Shown here: positions 8,154-16,589 of the stretch, piece by piece
Numbering within the stretch: position 1 is the first letter of the stretch
Layout: every line of letters begins with the position of its first letter
NCBI GenBank assembly: GCA_038230415.1
Contig: JBBRNH010000081.1
Span: 1 to 28,244, forward strand
DNA length: 28,244 nucleotides
Reading direction: 5' to 3'
Source of the DNA: JBBRNH01 sp038230415
GTDB taxonomy: Bacteria > Bacteroidota > Bacteroidia > Cytophagales > Spirosomataceae
Position numbers and translations under genes: made by a program
Notes under the pieces: model-generated
What the model was told of the DNA's origin: nothing
The model's input: only the letters and a program-made list of their open reading frames with translations
Database searches by the model: none

Positions 8154-8220
8154 TTCGGTACGTGCGTCGGTGTGGTTGGGTTGAGATTTATTTTTTCAAC
8201 TCCAAAACGATATACGTCAG

Positions 8221-9909
8221 ATGGGTACATCATTCTGGCTGGCCCTGATACTTGTTGCAGCAGTAGCACTGGGGGCCGGCATATTTCTGGGGCGTTTGCT
8301 CCTGCAACGCACGTTCAAAAAGCAGGAATCGGATGCCGAATTGCGGGTGTCCGAAATTCTGAAAACCGCTGAATTACAGGGCGAAACGATCAAGAAAGAT
8401 CGGCTGCTCGAAGCCAAAGAGAAGTTTCTGAAGCTCCGCAGCGAGTTCGATGAAGAGAGCAACAAAAAAAAGCAGCTCCTCCGCGACAACGAAAACAAAC
8501 TCCGCCAGCAGGAGCAGACCCTCCGCCAGCAGGCCGACACGCAAAAAGCCCAGCAAGCCACGCTCGATCAGCAACGCAGCGACTTAGACCGCCAGCGGAA
8601 CGAGGTTGTTCAGCAACGAAACGAAGCCAACCAGCAACTTACGCAGCAACGAAATCAGCTCAACCAGCAGATCGAAACCTACAACCAACGCCGGGAAGAA
8701 GTAGAACTGCGCCAGCAGGAGGCCGCTCAGGCCGTTGCCGAAGCCGAAATCCTGCGGGGTCAGCAAATCGGTGCGCTCGAAAAAATTGCCGAACTCACCA
8801 CCGACGAAGCCCGCGAACGGATTATCAGCAGCATTAAGGCCGAGGCCGAAACCCGCGCGTCTTCTTACGTCAAGAACATTGTTGAGGAAGCCAAGCTGAC
8901 GGCCACCAAAGAAGCCAAAAAGGTGGTGATCGAAACCATTCAGCGCACCGCCACCGAACACGCCATCGAAAACTGCGTCTCGGTCTTTAATATCGAGTCT
9001 GACGACGTAAAGGGCAAAATCATCGGGCGCGAAGGCCGCAACATCCGCGCCCTCGAAGCCGCCACCGGCGTTGAGTTTATCGTGGACGACACGCCCGAAG
9101 CCATCATCATCTCTGGTTTTGACCCCGTTCGGCGCGAAATTGCCCGGCTCTCGCTGCACCGGCTCGTGCAGGATGGCCGGATTCACCCCGCCCGCGTAGA
9201 AGAAATTGTGGCGAAAACCCGCAAAAACATTGAGGACGAAATCGTGGAAATCGGCGAACGAACGGTGATTGACCTTGGCATTCACGGCGTTCACCCCGAA
9301 CTCATCAAGATGGTGGGCCGGATGCGGTTCCGGTCGTCTTACGGCCAAAACCTGCTACAACACTCGCGGGAGGTGGCTAAACTCTGCGCTACAATGGCCG
9401 CCGAACTGGGCCTGAACGCCAAACTCGCCAAACGCGCCGGCCTGCTGCACGACATTGGCAAGGTCTGGCACGAAGAACAGGAACTGCCCCACGCCCTGAT
9501 GGGCATGGAACTGGCGAAGAAATACAAAGAGAATCCCGAAATCATCAATGCCATCGGTGCCCACCACGACGAAATCGAGATGACGAGCATGATTTCGCCC
9601 ATCGTGCAGGTTTGCGATGCGGTGTCCGGCTCGCGGCCCGGTGCCAGGCGCGAGATGATGGAATCGTACATCAAACGGCTGAAAGAACTCGAACAGTTGG
9701 GCGACGATTTCCCCGGCGTAACCAAGTGCTACGCCATTCAGGCCGGGCGCGAGTTGCGGGTGTTGGTGGATGCCGAGCGCATTACCGACGAGCGGGCCAG
9801 TAATTTATCATTCGAGATTTCGCAAAAAATCGAGAAAGAGATGCAGTATCCCGGCCAGATAAAAGTGACCGTTATCCGGGAGATGCGGGCCGTGGCGTAT
9901 GCCAAGTAA
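8221..9909 (+). CDS. rny: Ribonuclease Y
   Basis: The 562-aa endoribonuclease starts with a membrane anchor (residues about 5-26), followed by a long coiled coil to about 235. A KH RNA-binding domain follows, with IIGREGRNIRALEAATGVE at 267-285. The HD catalytic domain has H381, the H410-D411 pair in LLHDIGK, H448/H449 in GAHHDE and D466 in VCDAVSG. It initiates mRNA decay at the inner face of the membrane. The coiled coil is very Gln/Arg-rich at about 95-170 and carries repeated QQRN-type units, so the protein is somewhat longer than the usual ~520 aa. Two small genes follow closely (3-nt gap, then an ATGA overlap), suggesting one operon. Confidence 0.97.
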   Translation: MGTSFWLALILVAAVALGAGIFLGRLLLQRTFKKQESDAELRVSEILKTAELQGETIKKDRLLEAKEKFLKLRSEFDEESNKKKQLLRDNENKLRQQEQTLRQQADTQKAQQATLDQQRSDLDRQRNEVVQQRNEANQQLTQQRNQLNQQIETYNQRREEVELRQQEAAQAVAEAEILRGQQIGALEKIAELTTDEARERIISSIKAEAETRASSYVKNIVEEAKLTATKEAKKVVIETIQRTATEHAIENCVSVFNIESDDVKGKIIGREGRNIRALEAATGVEFIVDDTPEAIIISGFDPVRREIARLSLHRLVQDGRIHPARVEEIVAKTRKNIEDEIVEIGERTVIDLGIHGVHPELIKMVGRMRFRSSYGQNLLQHSREVAKLCATMAAELGLNAKLAKRAGLLHDIGKVWHEEQELPHALMGMELAKKYKENPEIINAIGAHHDEIEMTSMISPIVQVCDAVSGSRPGARREMMESYIKRLKELEQLGDDFPGVTKCYAIQAGRELRVLVDAERITDERASNLSFEISQKIEKEMQYPGQIKVTVIREMRAVAYAK

Positions 9910-9912
9910 GGG

Positions 9913-10110
9913 ATGACTCAGGCAGAACGGGACGAGTTATTGGCCTTGCAACGGCAGATTCGGGGTTATGTACTCTTGAACGACAAACAGATACTGGATT
10001 TTCCCGCTGATGGGGATGACCAGGATTTCAATTTTCTGCTGAGTAGAGCCATTTCTTTCCAGAGGATGTTGGCTAAAATTGAACAGGATATTAATGAAAA
10101 ACGAGAATGA
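9913..10110 (+). CDS. Small uncharacterised protein downstream of rny
   Basis: The 65-aa acidic, helical product (MTQAERDELLALQRQIRGYV...) starts 3 nt after the rny stop and overlaps the next gene by 4 nt. It has no membrane segment, cysteine motif or signal peptide. Tight packing on both sides supports real translation. The paired tiny genes might encode a two-component complex, but nothing in the sequence identifies a function. Confidence 0.7.
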   Translation: MTQAERDELLALQRQIRGYVLLNDKQILDFPADGDDQDFNFLLSRAISFQRMLAKIEQDINEKRE

Positions 10111-10358
10111 CAACGAAAGAACAAGTTGTTGATTATATACGTCAGATCGTGTCAGCGGACTCCGATAGGGAACGCCTTAAAGCGAAAAACGTACTTCTGA
10201 AGTATTACTATTTCTTGCCGGAAGTAGAAAAAAGCGTTGTTGAACAAGAGATGGAGCCGTTTCTGGAAGAAATCCGGCTACAATTTCAGGATGATCCGGT
10301 GTTGCAACGCGCCGAAGAACTCCTGAATCGGCGGAGAATGTCAAAAGCGGTTTTGTAA
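10107..10358 (+). CDS. Small uncharacterised helical protein
   Basis: The 83-aa product starts at an ATG overlapping the previous stop (ATGA). It is predicted mostly helical and charged (KEQVVDYIRQIV, RERLKAKNVLLKYYYF, then an acidic stretch ending RAEELLNRRRM). It ends 11 nt before a strong hairpin terminator, so it is probably the last gene of the unit that includes rny. I do not recognise a family. Confidence 0.7.
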   Translation: MTTKEQVVDYIRQIVSADSDRERLKAKNVLLKYYYFLPEVEKSVVEQEMEPFLEEIRLQFQDDPVLQRAEELLNRRRMSKAVL

Positions 10359-10369
10359 TGAGTTGATTG

Positions 10370-10396
10370 ACGGGCGAAGACATGATCTTCGCCCGT
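10370..10396. terminator. Bidirectional intrinsic terminator between convergent genes
   Basis: ACGGGCGAAGA (10370-10380) and TCTTCGCCCGT (10386-10396) form a perfect 11-bp stem with a 5-nt loop (CATGA). It lies between the plus-strand rny unit and the minus-strand phosphodiesterase gene, so it can serve both. The U-tract is short on either strand. Confidence 0.75.
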
Positions 10397-10413
10397 TTGC
10401 TTGTAGGCAACCC

Positions 10414-11169
10414 TTAGCGCAAGGCCTGCACGGCCCCGGCCACGTTGTCGGTATTGATAACGTCTACACCCAGTTTGCGGAGTTGTTTCCAGGCGTTCTC
10501 AGTGTCTGGAATGGCCCAGAACCGAATCGGCTTGTTGTAGTTATGCGCCCGTTTGATGATTCGTTTCAGTTTTTCACGGTCAGCATCGGGCAGGTCGCCG
10601 GTACCGTCCCAGCGCGAATAGCTCCGAAAACTATCCGAAATCAGGGCCACGCGCTTGATCGTTTCGTCATCATAGACCTCGTTAGGTCGCCCGTCGAAGG
10701 TGATAAACAACGGGTAATCTAAGAAATTTTCGACGCGGGGGCGGTTGCCGCTCACGATCACCTGCACGGCCAGTGGGTTAGCCGGGCGATTGAAGGCAAT
10801 GATGTTTTTTTCGATAACCGCAATCAGCGCGGGCAGCACCATGGCGGCATCATCTTTGGCATCAATCACCAGACTAAACGTATAGCGACGGTCGGGGCTG
10901 GGCCGGTCGGTATGTTTCAGGAAAAGCTGGCTGATGGGGTTGATATACAGCGAATCGAGCGTGCGGGCGGGGTTTATCTCGTTCGGTGCGTGGGCCACGA
11001 GGAGTTTGCCATCCCGCAGATAAACATCGGCTTCGATGTAGTCGGCCCGTTGTTCCCAGGCGTTCCAGAAAGGCCGGGGCTTTTCGTAGTCATTATGGGC
11101 ATGGATTTTGGGCTGGGCAAAAGCTAAGCCGGGGAGCAACAGGGCGAGGAGCAAAGCGCGTGTGTTCAT
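10414..11169 (-). CDS. Secreted GDPD/PI-PLC-like phosphodiesterase
   Basis: The chosen start at 11169 gives a 251-aa precursor with a clear signal peptide (MNTRALLLALLLPGLAFA, cleavage before Q19). The frame extends 17 codons further up, but that would bury the signal. The mature part opens with IHAHNDYEKPRPF, then ADYIEADVYLRDGKLLVAH, matching the GDPD/PLC-like TIM barrel: H23/H25, E46, D48 and H60 are the likely metal or acid-base residues. Late strands include VIDAKD and the C-terminal GVDVINTDN typical of GDPDs. The H-A-H-N-D-Y form is the branch often labelled phosphatidylinositol-phospholipase-like or AIM6-like. The role would be hydrolysis of a phosphodiester, perhaps lipid-derived, in the periplasm; the substrate is unknown. 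Confidence 0.87.
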   Translation of the reverse strand: MNTRALLLALLLPGLAFAQPKIHAHNDYEKPRPFWNAWEQRADYIEADVYLRDGKLLVAHAPNEINPARTLDSLYINPISQLFLKHTDRPSPDRRYTFSLVIDAKDDAAMVLPALIAVIEKNIIAFNRPANPLAVQVIVSGNRPRVENFLDYPLFITFDGRPNEVYDDETIKRVALISDSFRSYSRWDGTGDLPDADREKLKRIIKRAHNYNKPIRFWAIPDTENAWKQLRKLGVDVINTDNVAGAVQALR

Positions 11170-11296
11170 AGCCGAAAGGTACGGGTTTTGCCAAATCAAT
11201 CTGCAACCCCGGTTTAACACAATTTAACGATGCACCTGCTTTGAATTTCGGCTGCTGCACCGACATTAGCCGCGTTAGTCAAAACCCAATCAACGT

Positions 11297-12493
11297 ATGA
11301 AACGTCACAGTTTACTTCTGCTTTTTGCCGTTGCCGTCACCACCGCGCCCCTGCTGGCCCAAACCGAAAAAGGAAACGGCCTGGTAAGTGGCGGCCTTTC
11401 GCTGGGTTACCTCAGCAGCCCCGTAGCGGGCATCTCGACCAACACACAGTTCACACCGTCGCTGAACCTGACCGTCGGCAAGTTCGTCAAAGACGATTGG
11501 CTGCTGGGGGTCGGGGTGTTGTTCAATGGCCGTTTCAACAAGTACACGGCTAACACGTCACGACAAAATTCGGCGATTATAGACCAGCGTAACCACGAAA
11601 TCCCGATACAAATCAGACCATTTGTCCGGCATTACTGGAAATTCAACCAAATTCAACTCTTCGCAGGTGGCGGTTTAACCGTAGATGTCAACAACTCACG
11701 TTCAACGAGTAAAACAACATCAATCCCCGGTACCTCTCTACTTGCCGGAACCACTTCACGTGAAAGCAGTAGTTTGTCGGTAAATCCATACATCGAGATC
11801 GGAGCCAATTACTTCCTGACTAAGCGACTCAGTCTTCAGGCCACAGTAGCAGCCTATTCGTTGCCCATTGGTGTTGGCGCGGTGGGCTTAGGCTTGGTTT
11901 ATTGGACAGGCACGGGCAGCACCGCCACGCAACCCACCGGCACGGCCAACCCGCAGACCGACAGGGGCCGGTGGGTGGTGGAGGCCTACGTGGGGGGCGG
12001 TCGCTCCCGCAATTCGAGCGAGGACCCGAGTGCATCGGGCGGCATCAATTCCTATTCAAACTCAGGCTACGACTTTAGTTTTTACCCGTCAGTTGGTCAC
12101 TTCGTCAGTAAGAACACAGTTTTGGGCCTTAGCTTAATCAGCTCATTTAGAAATGGGAACAATACGCCACGCACGCAACGACTTGGAGTATCTCCTTACT
12201 GGCAGCACTATTGGGCCAACAACCGCCTGACTCCCTTTACCCGCATAGGCGTTGCCTACACCCAAACCACGAGCGAAGGAACCGACAACAAAACGGCTGA
12301 CCTCGGCGCGTCGGGCAGTATTGGGCTGGCCTATATGGTCGGCAAACGGTTTATCATTGAAACAGCGTTGCTGAACGCATCCGTAAACCGGCAGAAGTTC
12401 TTCAGCATCAGCAACAATGCCGACGAAATCTGCACAACGGCTACCCTTTCCGGTCAAGTAGGCAGTGGCTTCTCGTTGCGATACGTGATGTAA
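11297..12493 (+). CDS. Outer-membrane beta-barrel protein with two fused barrel domains
   Basis: The 398-aa precursor has a signal peptide (MKRHSLLLLFAVAVTTAPLLAQ). Two halves with matching patterns are visible. The first is about 23-203 and the second about 224-398, joined by a Thr/Gly/Pro-rich linker (about 203-224). PSLNLTVGKFVKDDWLLGVG (54-73) parallels FSFYPSVGHFVSKNTVLGLS (260-279). PIQIRPFVRHYWKFNQIQLF parallels RLGVSPYWQHYWANNRLTPF. PYIEIGANYFLTKRLSLQA parallels SGSIGLAYMVGKRFIIETA. Alternating hydrophobic/polar strands and a near-C-terminal GFSLRYVM fit outer-membrane barrels of the OmpX/OmpA-like size class. The double form is unusual. The function is unknown. It stands alone, divergent from the phosphodiesterase gene. 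Confidence 0.85.
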   Translation: MKRHSLLLLFAVAVTTAPLLAQTEKGNGLVSGGLSLGYLSSPVAGISTNTQFTPSLNLTVGKFVKDDWLLGVGVLFNGRFNKYTANTSRQNSAIIDQRNHEIPIQIRPFVRHYWKFNQIQLFAGGGLTVDVNNSRSTSKTTSIPGTSLLAGTTSRESSSLSVNPYIEIGANYFLTKRLSLQATVAAYSLPIGVGAVGLGLVYWTGTGSTATQPTGTANPQTDRGRWVVEAYVGGGRSRNSSEDPSASGGINSYSNSGYDFSFYPSVGHFVSKNTVLGLSLISSFRNGNNTPRTQRLGVSPYWQHYWANNRLTPFTRIGVAYTQTTSEGTDNKTADLGASGSIGLAYMVGKRFIIETALLNASVNRQKFFSISNNADEICTTATLSGQVGSGFSLRYVM

Positions 12494-12543
12494 GCGTTTG
12501 CCCATCCCCGCCGAGAGTGCTATTTTTGAGGAATAATGAAAAT

Positions 12544-12642
12544 CGTTTAACGGTTAAGGTCTAACGTTTAAGGCACAGCTTCTCCGGTAGCCACAAACGA
12601 CAGTCCCTTAACCGTTAAACATTATCCCTTAAACATTAAACG
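12544..12642. repeat. Inverted repeat with TTAAACGTTTAACGG-type arms
   Basis: The left arm is 12544-12573 and the right arm is 12605-12642. GTTTAACGGTTAAGG at 12545-12559 is exactly complementary to CCTTAACCGTTAAAC at 12606-12620. Each arm holds two similar units (TTTAACGGTTAAGG, TAACGTTTAAGG). The element ends 6 nt before the fabG start and could fold in its leader. Confidence 0.75.
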
Positions 12643-12648
12643 TATTTC

Positions 12649-13395
12649 GTGAATTTACTCTCAGGAAAAACCGCGCTCATCACCGGCGCGTCGCGGGGCA
12701 TCGGGCGGGCCATTGCCCGGCGGTTTGCCGAAGAAGGCGCGAATGTGGCCTTCACCTACCTATCCAGCATCGAAAAAGGCCAGGCCCTCGAAGCCGAATT
12801 AGCCGGGTTTGGCACCACCATCAAAGGCTACCGCTCCGATGCCGCCGACCATAAAGCCGCCGAAGACCTTGTGAATCAGGTGGTTGCTGATTTCGGAAAG
12901 CTCGATATTGTGGTCAACAACGCCGGTATCACCCGCGACGGGCTGCTGATGCGGATGTCGGAAGAACAATGGGACGAGGTGATCCGCGTTAATCTGAAGT
13001 CGGTTTTTAACCTCACCAAAGCCGCCACCAAACAGATGATGCGGGCCAAAGCGGGGTCAATCATCAACCTTACGTCGGTGGTCGGTATCCGGGGCAACGC
13101 GGGGCAGGCCAATTATGCGGCCTCGAAAGCGGGCATTATCGGCTTCACCAAATCGGTCGCGCTCGAACTTGGCTCACGGAATATTCGCGCCAACGCCATT
13201 GCGCCGGGCTTTATCGAAACCGAAATGACCGGCGAAATCAACCAGAAAGCCATTGACGAGTGGAAACAAACGATTCCAATGAAACGCGGTGGACAACCCG
13301 ACGAGGTGGCCGATGCCTGCGTATTTCTGGCCTCTGATCTCGCCCGCTACATCACCGGACAGGTGTTGCAGGTGGATGGGGGAATGCTTACTTAA
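12649..13395 (+). CDS. fabG: 3-oxoacyl-[acyl-carrier-protein] reductase
   Basis: The 248-aa classical short-chain dehydrogenase starts at a GTG (12649). The cofactor motif is GASRGIG at 13-19, NNAG at 90-93, and the catalytic tetrad is N115, S143, Y156 and K160 (YAASK). The C-terminus has YITGQVLQVDGGM, the usual FabG ending. It reduces 3-oxoacyl-ACP with NADPH in type II fatty-acid elongation in the cytoplasm. The GTG start is supported because the preceding bases belong to a palindromic repeat and the GKTALITGASRGIG N-terminus is complete from there. A related SDR reductase with another substrate cannot be excluded, but the length and motifs favour FabG. Confidence 0.92.
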   Translation: MNLLSGKTALITGASRGIGRAIARRFAEEGANVAFTYLSSIEKGQALEAELAGFGTTIKGYRSDAADHKAAEDLVNQVVADFGKLDIVVNNAGITRDGLLMRMSEEQWDEVIRVNLKSVFNLTKAATKQMMRAKAGSIINLTSVVGIRGNAGQANYAASKAGIIGFTKSVALELGSRNIRANAIAPGFIETEMTGEINQKAIDEWKQTIPMKRGGQPDEVADACVFLASDLARYITGQVLQVDGGMLT

Positions 13396-13398
13396 ACC

Positions 13399-13503
13399 GG
13401 AGAAAGGGGAGAAAGGAGGAAAGGGACAAAAGGGAGTTCATACGGGTTAAACCTGTATTCCCTTTCGTCCTTCTTCCCTTTCCTCCCTTTTCTCCCTTTT
13501 TTT
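13399..13503. repeat. Purine/pyrimidine inverted repeat (GGAGAAAGG type)
   Basis: The left arm (13399-13436) consists of GGAGAAAGG/GGAGGAAAGGGA-like purine units. The right arm (13457-13503) consists of CCCTTTC/TCCTCCCTTTTCTCC pyrimidine units. The arms are imperfectly complementary around a ~20-nt loop. The right arm abuts the next ATG and ends in a T-run, so it could terminate fabG transcription or form part of the next leader. Confidence 0.7.
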
Positions 13504-15609
13504 ATGAACCTGATTTTCCAAACCTCTCCCTGGTGGTTAGTGGCCTGCCTGCTGGCGGGCGGAGTTTATGCTGCCGCGCTCTATCAACCGATTCCGCGCC
13601 TGCCCACGCCCGACTGGGAACGCGCCGTGCGGTTCGGGCTGGCCGCGCTGCGGTTTGTGGCCGTTGCGCTGCTCGGTTTCCTGCTGCTCAATCCGCTGAT
13701 TCGGAGCATCCAGACCATTACCGAAAAGCCTAAAGTGGTGCTGGCCGTTGATAACTCCGAGTCGGTAGCGGCTGCGGGTCGGCCCGCGCTCAACCGGGCG
13801 TTGGCGGCTGTGCAGGCATTGCGCCAAAAACTCACCGACGAGGGCTTGGACGTGGCCGTGCGAACCTTCGGCGACAGCACGACGGCTGCCGACCTTACCC
13901 AAATTCCGTTTACCAACCGCACCACCGATTTATCGGGATTGCTGACTGGTATCCGGGCCGATTATGAGGGACAGCACCTGACCGATGTGGTGCTGCTGAC
14001 CGACGGGATTTTTAACGCGGGCCTGTCGCCAACCTTCGGGCAGTACCCGTTTGCGATCCAGACCATTGGCCTTGGCGATACCATTGCCAAACGTGACGTA
14101 GCCGTGAAAGGCATCATTGCCAACCGCATTGCCTACCTCGGCAACACGTTTCCGGTGCAGGCCGAAATCACAAGCAACGGTTTTCAGGGCCGAAACGGAA
14201 CGGTGGTGTTGCGGCAGGGCGGCAAAGAACTCGGTCGGCAATCGGTGGGATTCAGTAGGAACGAGACGTTTAACCAACTCACGTTTCAGGCAACGGCTAC
14301 CCAGAAAGGTGTGCAGCATTTTGTGGTCGAGGTGATTCCGCAGCCCGGCGAGTTCAGTACCCGCAACAACCGGCAGGACGTGTATATTGACGTGATTGAT
14401 GGCCGCGAAAACGTGCTGCTGCTGGCCCTGGCCCCGCACCCCGACGTGAAAGCGTTGCGGACGATCATCGAAAAAAACCAGAATTATAACCTCGACATCC
14501 GGTTTTTGACCGCCCCCGAAACGCCGATTCCTACCGACAAAACCTACGACTTAGTGATTCTGCATCAGGTGCCGGACAATGGCGGGCTGAGTGTGGCGCA
14601 AAACGCGACGCTGCAACGGATTGTGGGCCAAACCACGCCGGTGCTGTTTGTGCTGGGCAATCAGTCGAGTTTGGGGCCGTTCAATTCGGGCAACCCAGTG
14701 GTGCAGGTAGCGGCCCAACCCGGTCAGGCCGACAAGGTTACGCCCCGGCTCAACGATGGTTTTAAGCAATTGACCCTCGACCCGGCTCGGCTAACCATCC
14801 TGCCCAAACTACCGCCCCTCTCCGTTCCGTTTGGCGAATACACGCTGCGCCCTGGTGCCGAAGTGATTCTGTATCAACAGGTTGGCTCCGTACCGACCAC
14901 CAAGCCGTTACTGGCGTTAAACGTGACGAGTCCGCGTAAATCGGCGGTGTTGTTGGGCGAAGGTCTGTGGCAATGGCGGCTCGAAGAATTTGCCCTGACC
15001 GACAAACAAGAGGTAATTGACGACCTGCTGCAACGGGTAATTCAGTTGATTTCGGTGAAGGAAGACCGGCGCAAACTCCGCGTGTATCCGATTCGGAACG
15101 AGTTTGTGGCGGGCGAAACCGTGACGTTCGAGACCGAACTCTACAACGATATTTATGAACGGCTATACGACAAACTCATCAACTTAGAGCTTACCGACGA
15201 ACGCGGCCTGAGCCGAACATATACCTACACGCCAACAAAAGAAAACGGTCGGTTTGTCATTAGCCGTCTGCCCGAAGGAGCCTACCGCTACCGCGCCGGA
15301 GCCACCCTGAACGGCAAAACCGAACGCGCCGAGGGGCAGTTTATCGTGCGTGATGTGCAATTGGAAGCCCTGAACACCACCGCCGACCACGGCCTGTTGC
15401 GGCAACTCGCCACCCAGACCGGGGGCAAATTTTATAACCCGGCAACGGTGCAGAACCTCGCGCTGGACATCACCAAACGCCAAACTCCCGCCCGCCTGAC
15501 CAGCACCGAAGACCTGAGCGAACTCATCAACCAGAAATGGCTGTTTTTTTTGGTATTTGTGCTGCTCGGTGCCGAATGGGGCTTGCGGAAGTATTTTGGC
15601 GGGTACTAA
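13504..15609 (+). CDS. Membrane-anchored VWA-domain protein
   Basis: The 701-aa protein has two N-terminal membrane segments (about 9-26 and 42-64) and one at the C-terminus (about 679-698). A von Willebrand factor A-like domain begins at VVLAVDNSES (78-87), where D83-x-S85-x-S87 is the MIDAS metal site, and continues through TDVVLLTDGIFNAG. The middle contains beta-sandwich-like repeats, an ENVLLLALAPHPDVKAL segment resembling a glutamine-amidotransferase-like fold, and a C-terminal carboxypeptidase-regulatory-like region (GRFVISRLPEGAYRYRA). Such proteins of Bacteroidota are uncharacterised; a periplasmic binding or scaffold role is plausible. It starts directly after a palindromic repeat behind fabG. 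Its stop lies 6 nt from the convergent minus-strand gene. Confidence 0.85.
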   Translation: MNLIFQTSPWWLVACLLAGGVYAAALYQPIPRLPTPDWERAVRFGLAALRFVAVALLGFLLLNPLIRSIQTITEKPKVVLAVDNSESVAAAGRPALNRALAAVQALRQKLTDEGLDVAVRTFGDSTTAADLTQIPFTNRTTDLSGLLTGIRADYEGQHLTDVVLLTDGIFNAGLSPTFGQYPFAIQTIGLGDTIAKRDVAVKGIIANRIAYLGNTFPVQAEITSNGFQGRNGTVVLRQGGKELGRQSVGFSRNETFNQLTFQATATQKGVQHFVVEVIPQPGEFSTRNNRQDVYIDVIDGRENVLLLALAPHPDVKALRTIIEKNQNYNLDIRFLTAPETPIPTDKTYDLVILHQVPDNGGLSVAQNATLQRIVGQTTPVLFVLGNQSSLGPFNSGNPVVQVAAQPGQADKVTPRLNDGFKQLTLDPARLTILPKLPPLSVPFGEYTLRPGAEVILYQQVGSVPTTKPLLALNVTSPRKSAVLLGEGLWQWRLEEFALTDKQEVIDDLLQRVIQLISVKEDRRKLRVYPIRNEFVAGETVTFETELYNDIYERLYDKLINLELTDERGLSRTYTYTPTKENGRFVISRLPEGAYRYRAGATLNGKTERAEGQFIVRDVQLEALNTTADHGLLRQLATQTGGKFYNPATVQNLALDITKRQTPARLTSTEDLSELINQKWLFFLVFVLLGAEWGLRKYFGGY

Positions 15610-15615
15610 CGGCGG

Positions 15616-16527
15616 TTACGGGATGAGGGCATTGGTGAATAAATCAGATGCCTCTACTTTCTGCTCTATGATGTCATGTTCGACAAGCCACTGTACAAAA
15701 TCCCGGAAAACAGCGGCTTCCATTTTACCCCACGTCTGCTCTGTGCCATAATACTTGTTGAGGTAAAGCTGGCTTTTCAGAATGTCTATGCGTTTCCGGT
15801 CTCCTTCTGGAACGTGATTCGACAGTATCTCAGTGGCTTTTTCCGGGTTTTGCTGGGCAAAGAGATAGCCGTTACGGGTAGCCGAGACAAAATTGGCAAA
15901 AACAGTTTTTCGGGTTTCTATGTACGCTGTCTTCGCAATGATTAACGGCGAGTAGCCATATGGCAGGCCATAGTCGTTCAGATTGAAGTGGTTCAGGGCG
16001 ATACCCAGCGTCTGAGCTTCAATACCTTCCCAGGCGTTAAAAATCCAGGTCGCATCAAATTTTCCGGTCAGTATAGTGTCCCAAATCCCTAATTTTTCGG
16101 GGTATTCGATTCTGATGTCTCCCTTCCCGCCATCATTGATGATGACCTGTTTCACAATTTTATCTTCGTAACGGGCTTTATAAGAGGCATACACTTTACC
16201 GTCTAATTGCTTTGGTCGGGCTATGTTGCTGGATGCCAACGTGACCAGAGAGCTGGTATCCTGGCGCAGGATTGCCGCTATGCCTTTAACAGCAACCTTA
16301 TTGTCTTTCAGCAACAGACTAATCAAGCTTTCGGTAGGAACAATGGCAAAGTCAACCTCGTCTATTTCTAATTTTTTGGCGGGGGTCACTGAGTATCCAT
16401 CGGTTTCGGGTGAAATTATGTCGAGATCAATATTTTTCTCCCGATAAAATCCCAGTTCCAGCGCGACAAAAAGTCCGGTGTGGTTCGTGTTGGGAGTCCA
16501 GTCTAATGCTATTTTGAGCTTGTTCAT
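15616..16527 (-). CDS. NMT1/THI5-like substrate-binding protein without signal peptide
   Basis: The start at 16527 yields 303 aa beginning MNKLKIALDWTPNTNHTGLF, the signature N-terminus of the NMT1/THI5 family (periplasmic-binding-protein-type II fold). Further family-like parts are the DFAIVPTESLISLL segment, WIFNAWEGIEA and FVSATRNGYLFAQQNPEKA. Bacterial members usually bind pyrimidine precursors of thiamine, or similar ligands, for an ABC importer. Two points are odd. There is no signal peptide or lipobox, and no permease or ATPase gene adjoins it. The Cys-rich CCCFC motif of yeast Thi5 HMP-P synthase is absent, so it is probably not that enzyme. The ligand is unknown. It sits 62 nt from the antiporter start-to-stop order on the same strand, so cotranscription is possible. 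Confidence 0.82.
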   Translation of the reverse strand: MNKLKIALDWTPNTNHTGLFVALELGFYREKNIDLDIISPETDGYSVTPAKKLEIDEVDFAIVPTESLISLLLKDNKVAVKGIAAILRQDTSSLVTLASSNIARPKQLDGKVYASYKARYEDKIVKQVIINDGGKGDIRIEYPEKLGIWDTILTGKFDATWIFNAWEGIEAQTLGIALNHFNLNDYGLPYGYSPLIIAKTAYIETRKTVFANFVSATRNGYLFAQQNPEKATEILSNHVPEGDRKRIDILKSQLYLNKYYGTEQTWGKMEAAVFRDFVQWLVEHDIIEQKVEASDLFTNALIP

Positions 16528-16589
16528 GGTTTTATGTAGGTCATTTTTATCACCGGCGCGTATCATCGTGGGTTGGCACTGTTCACTCT

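Noticed and set aside
8154..8220. Possible small RNA gene (6S-like) between zapA and rny
   Set aside because: The gap is only 67 nt and shows no long hairpin; 6S RNA would need far more space.
8584..9348. Long open frame on the minus strand opposite rny
   Set aside because: It is the antisense shadow of a well-conserved gene, a result of GC-rich codon bias; its product is compositionally odd and matches nothing.
15616..16527. HMP-P synthase (yeast Thi5-type enzyme)
   Set aside because: The Cys-rich CCCFC motif and the active-site pattern of Thi5 are missing; the NHTG-type N-terminus is that of bacterial binding proteins.
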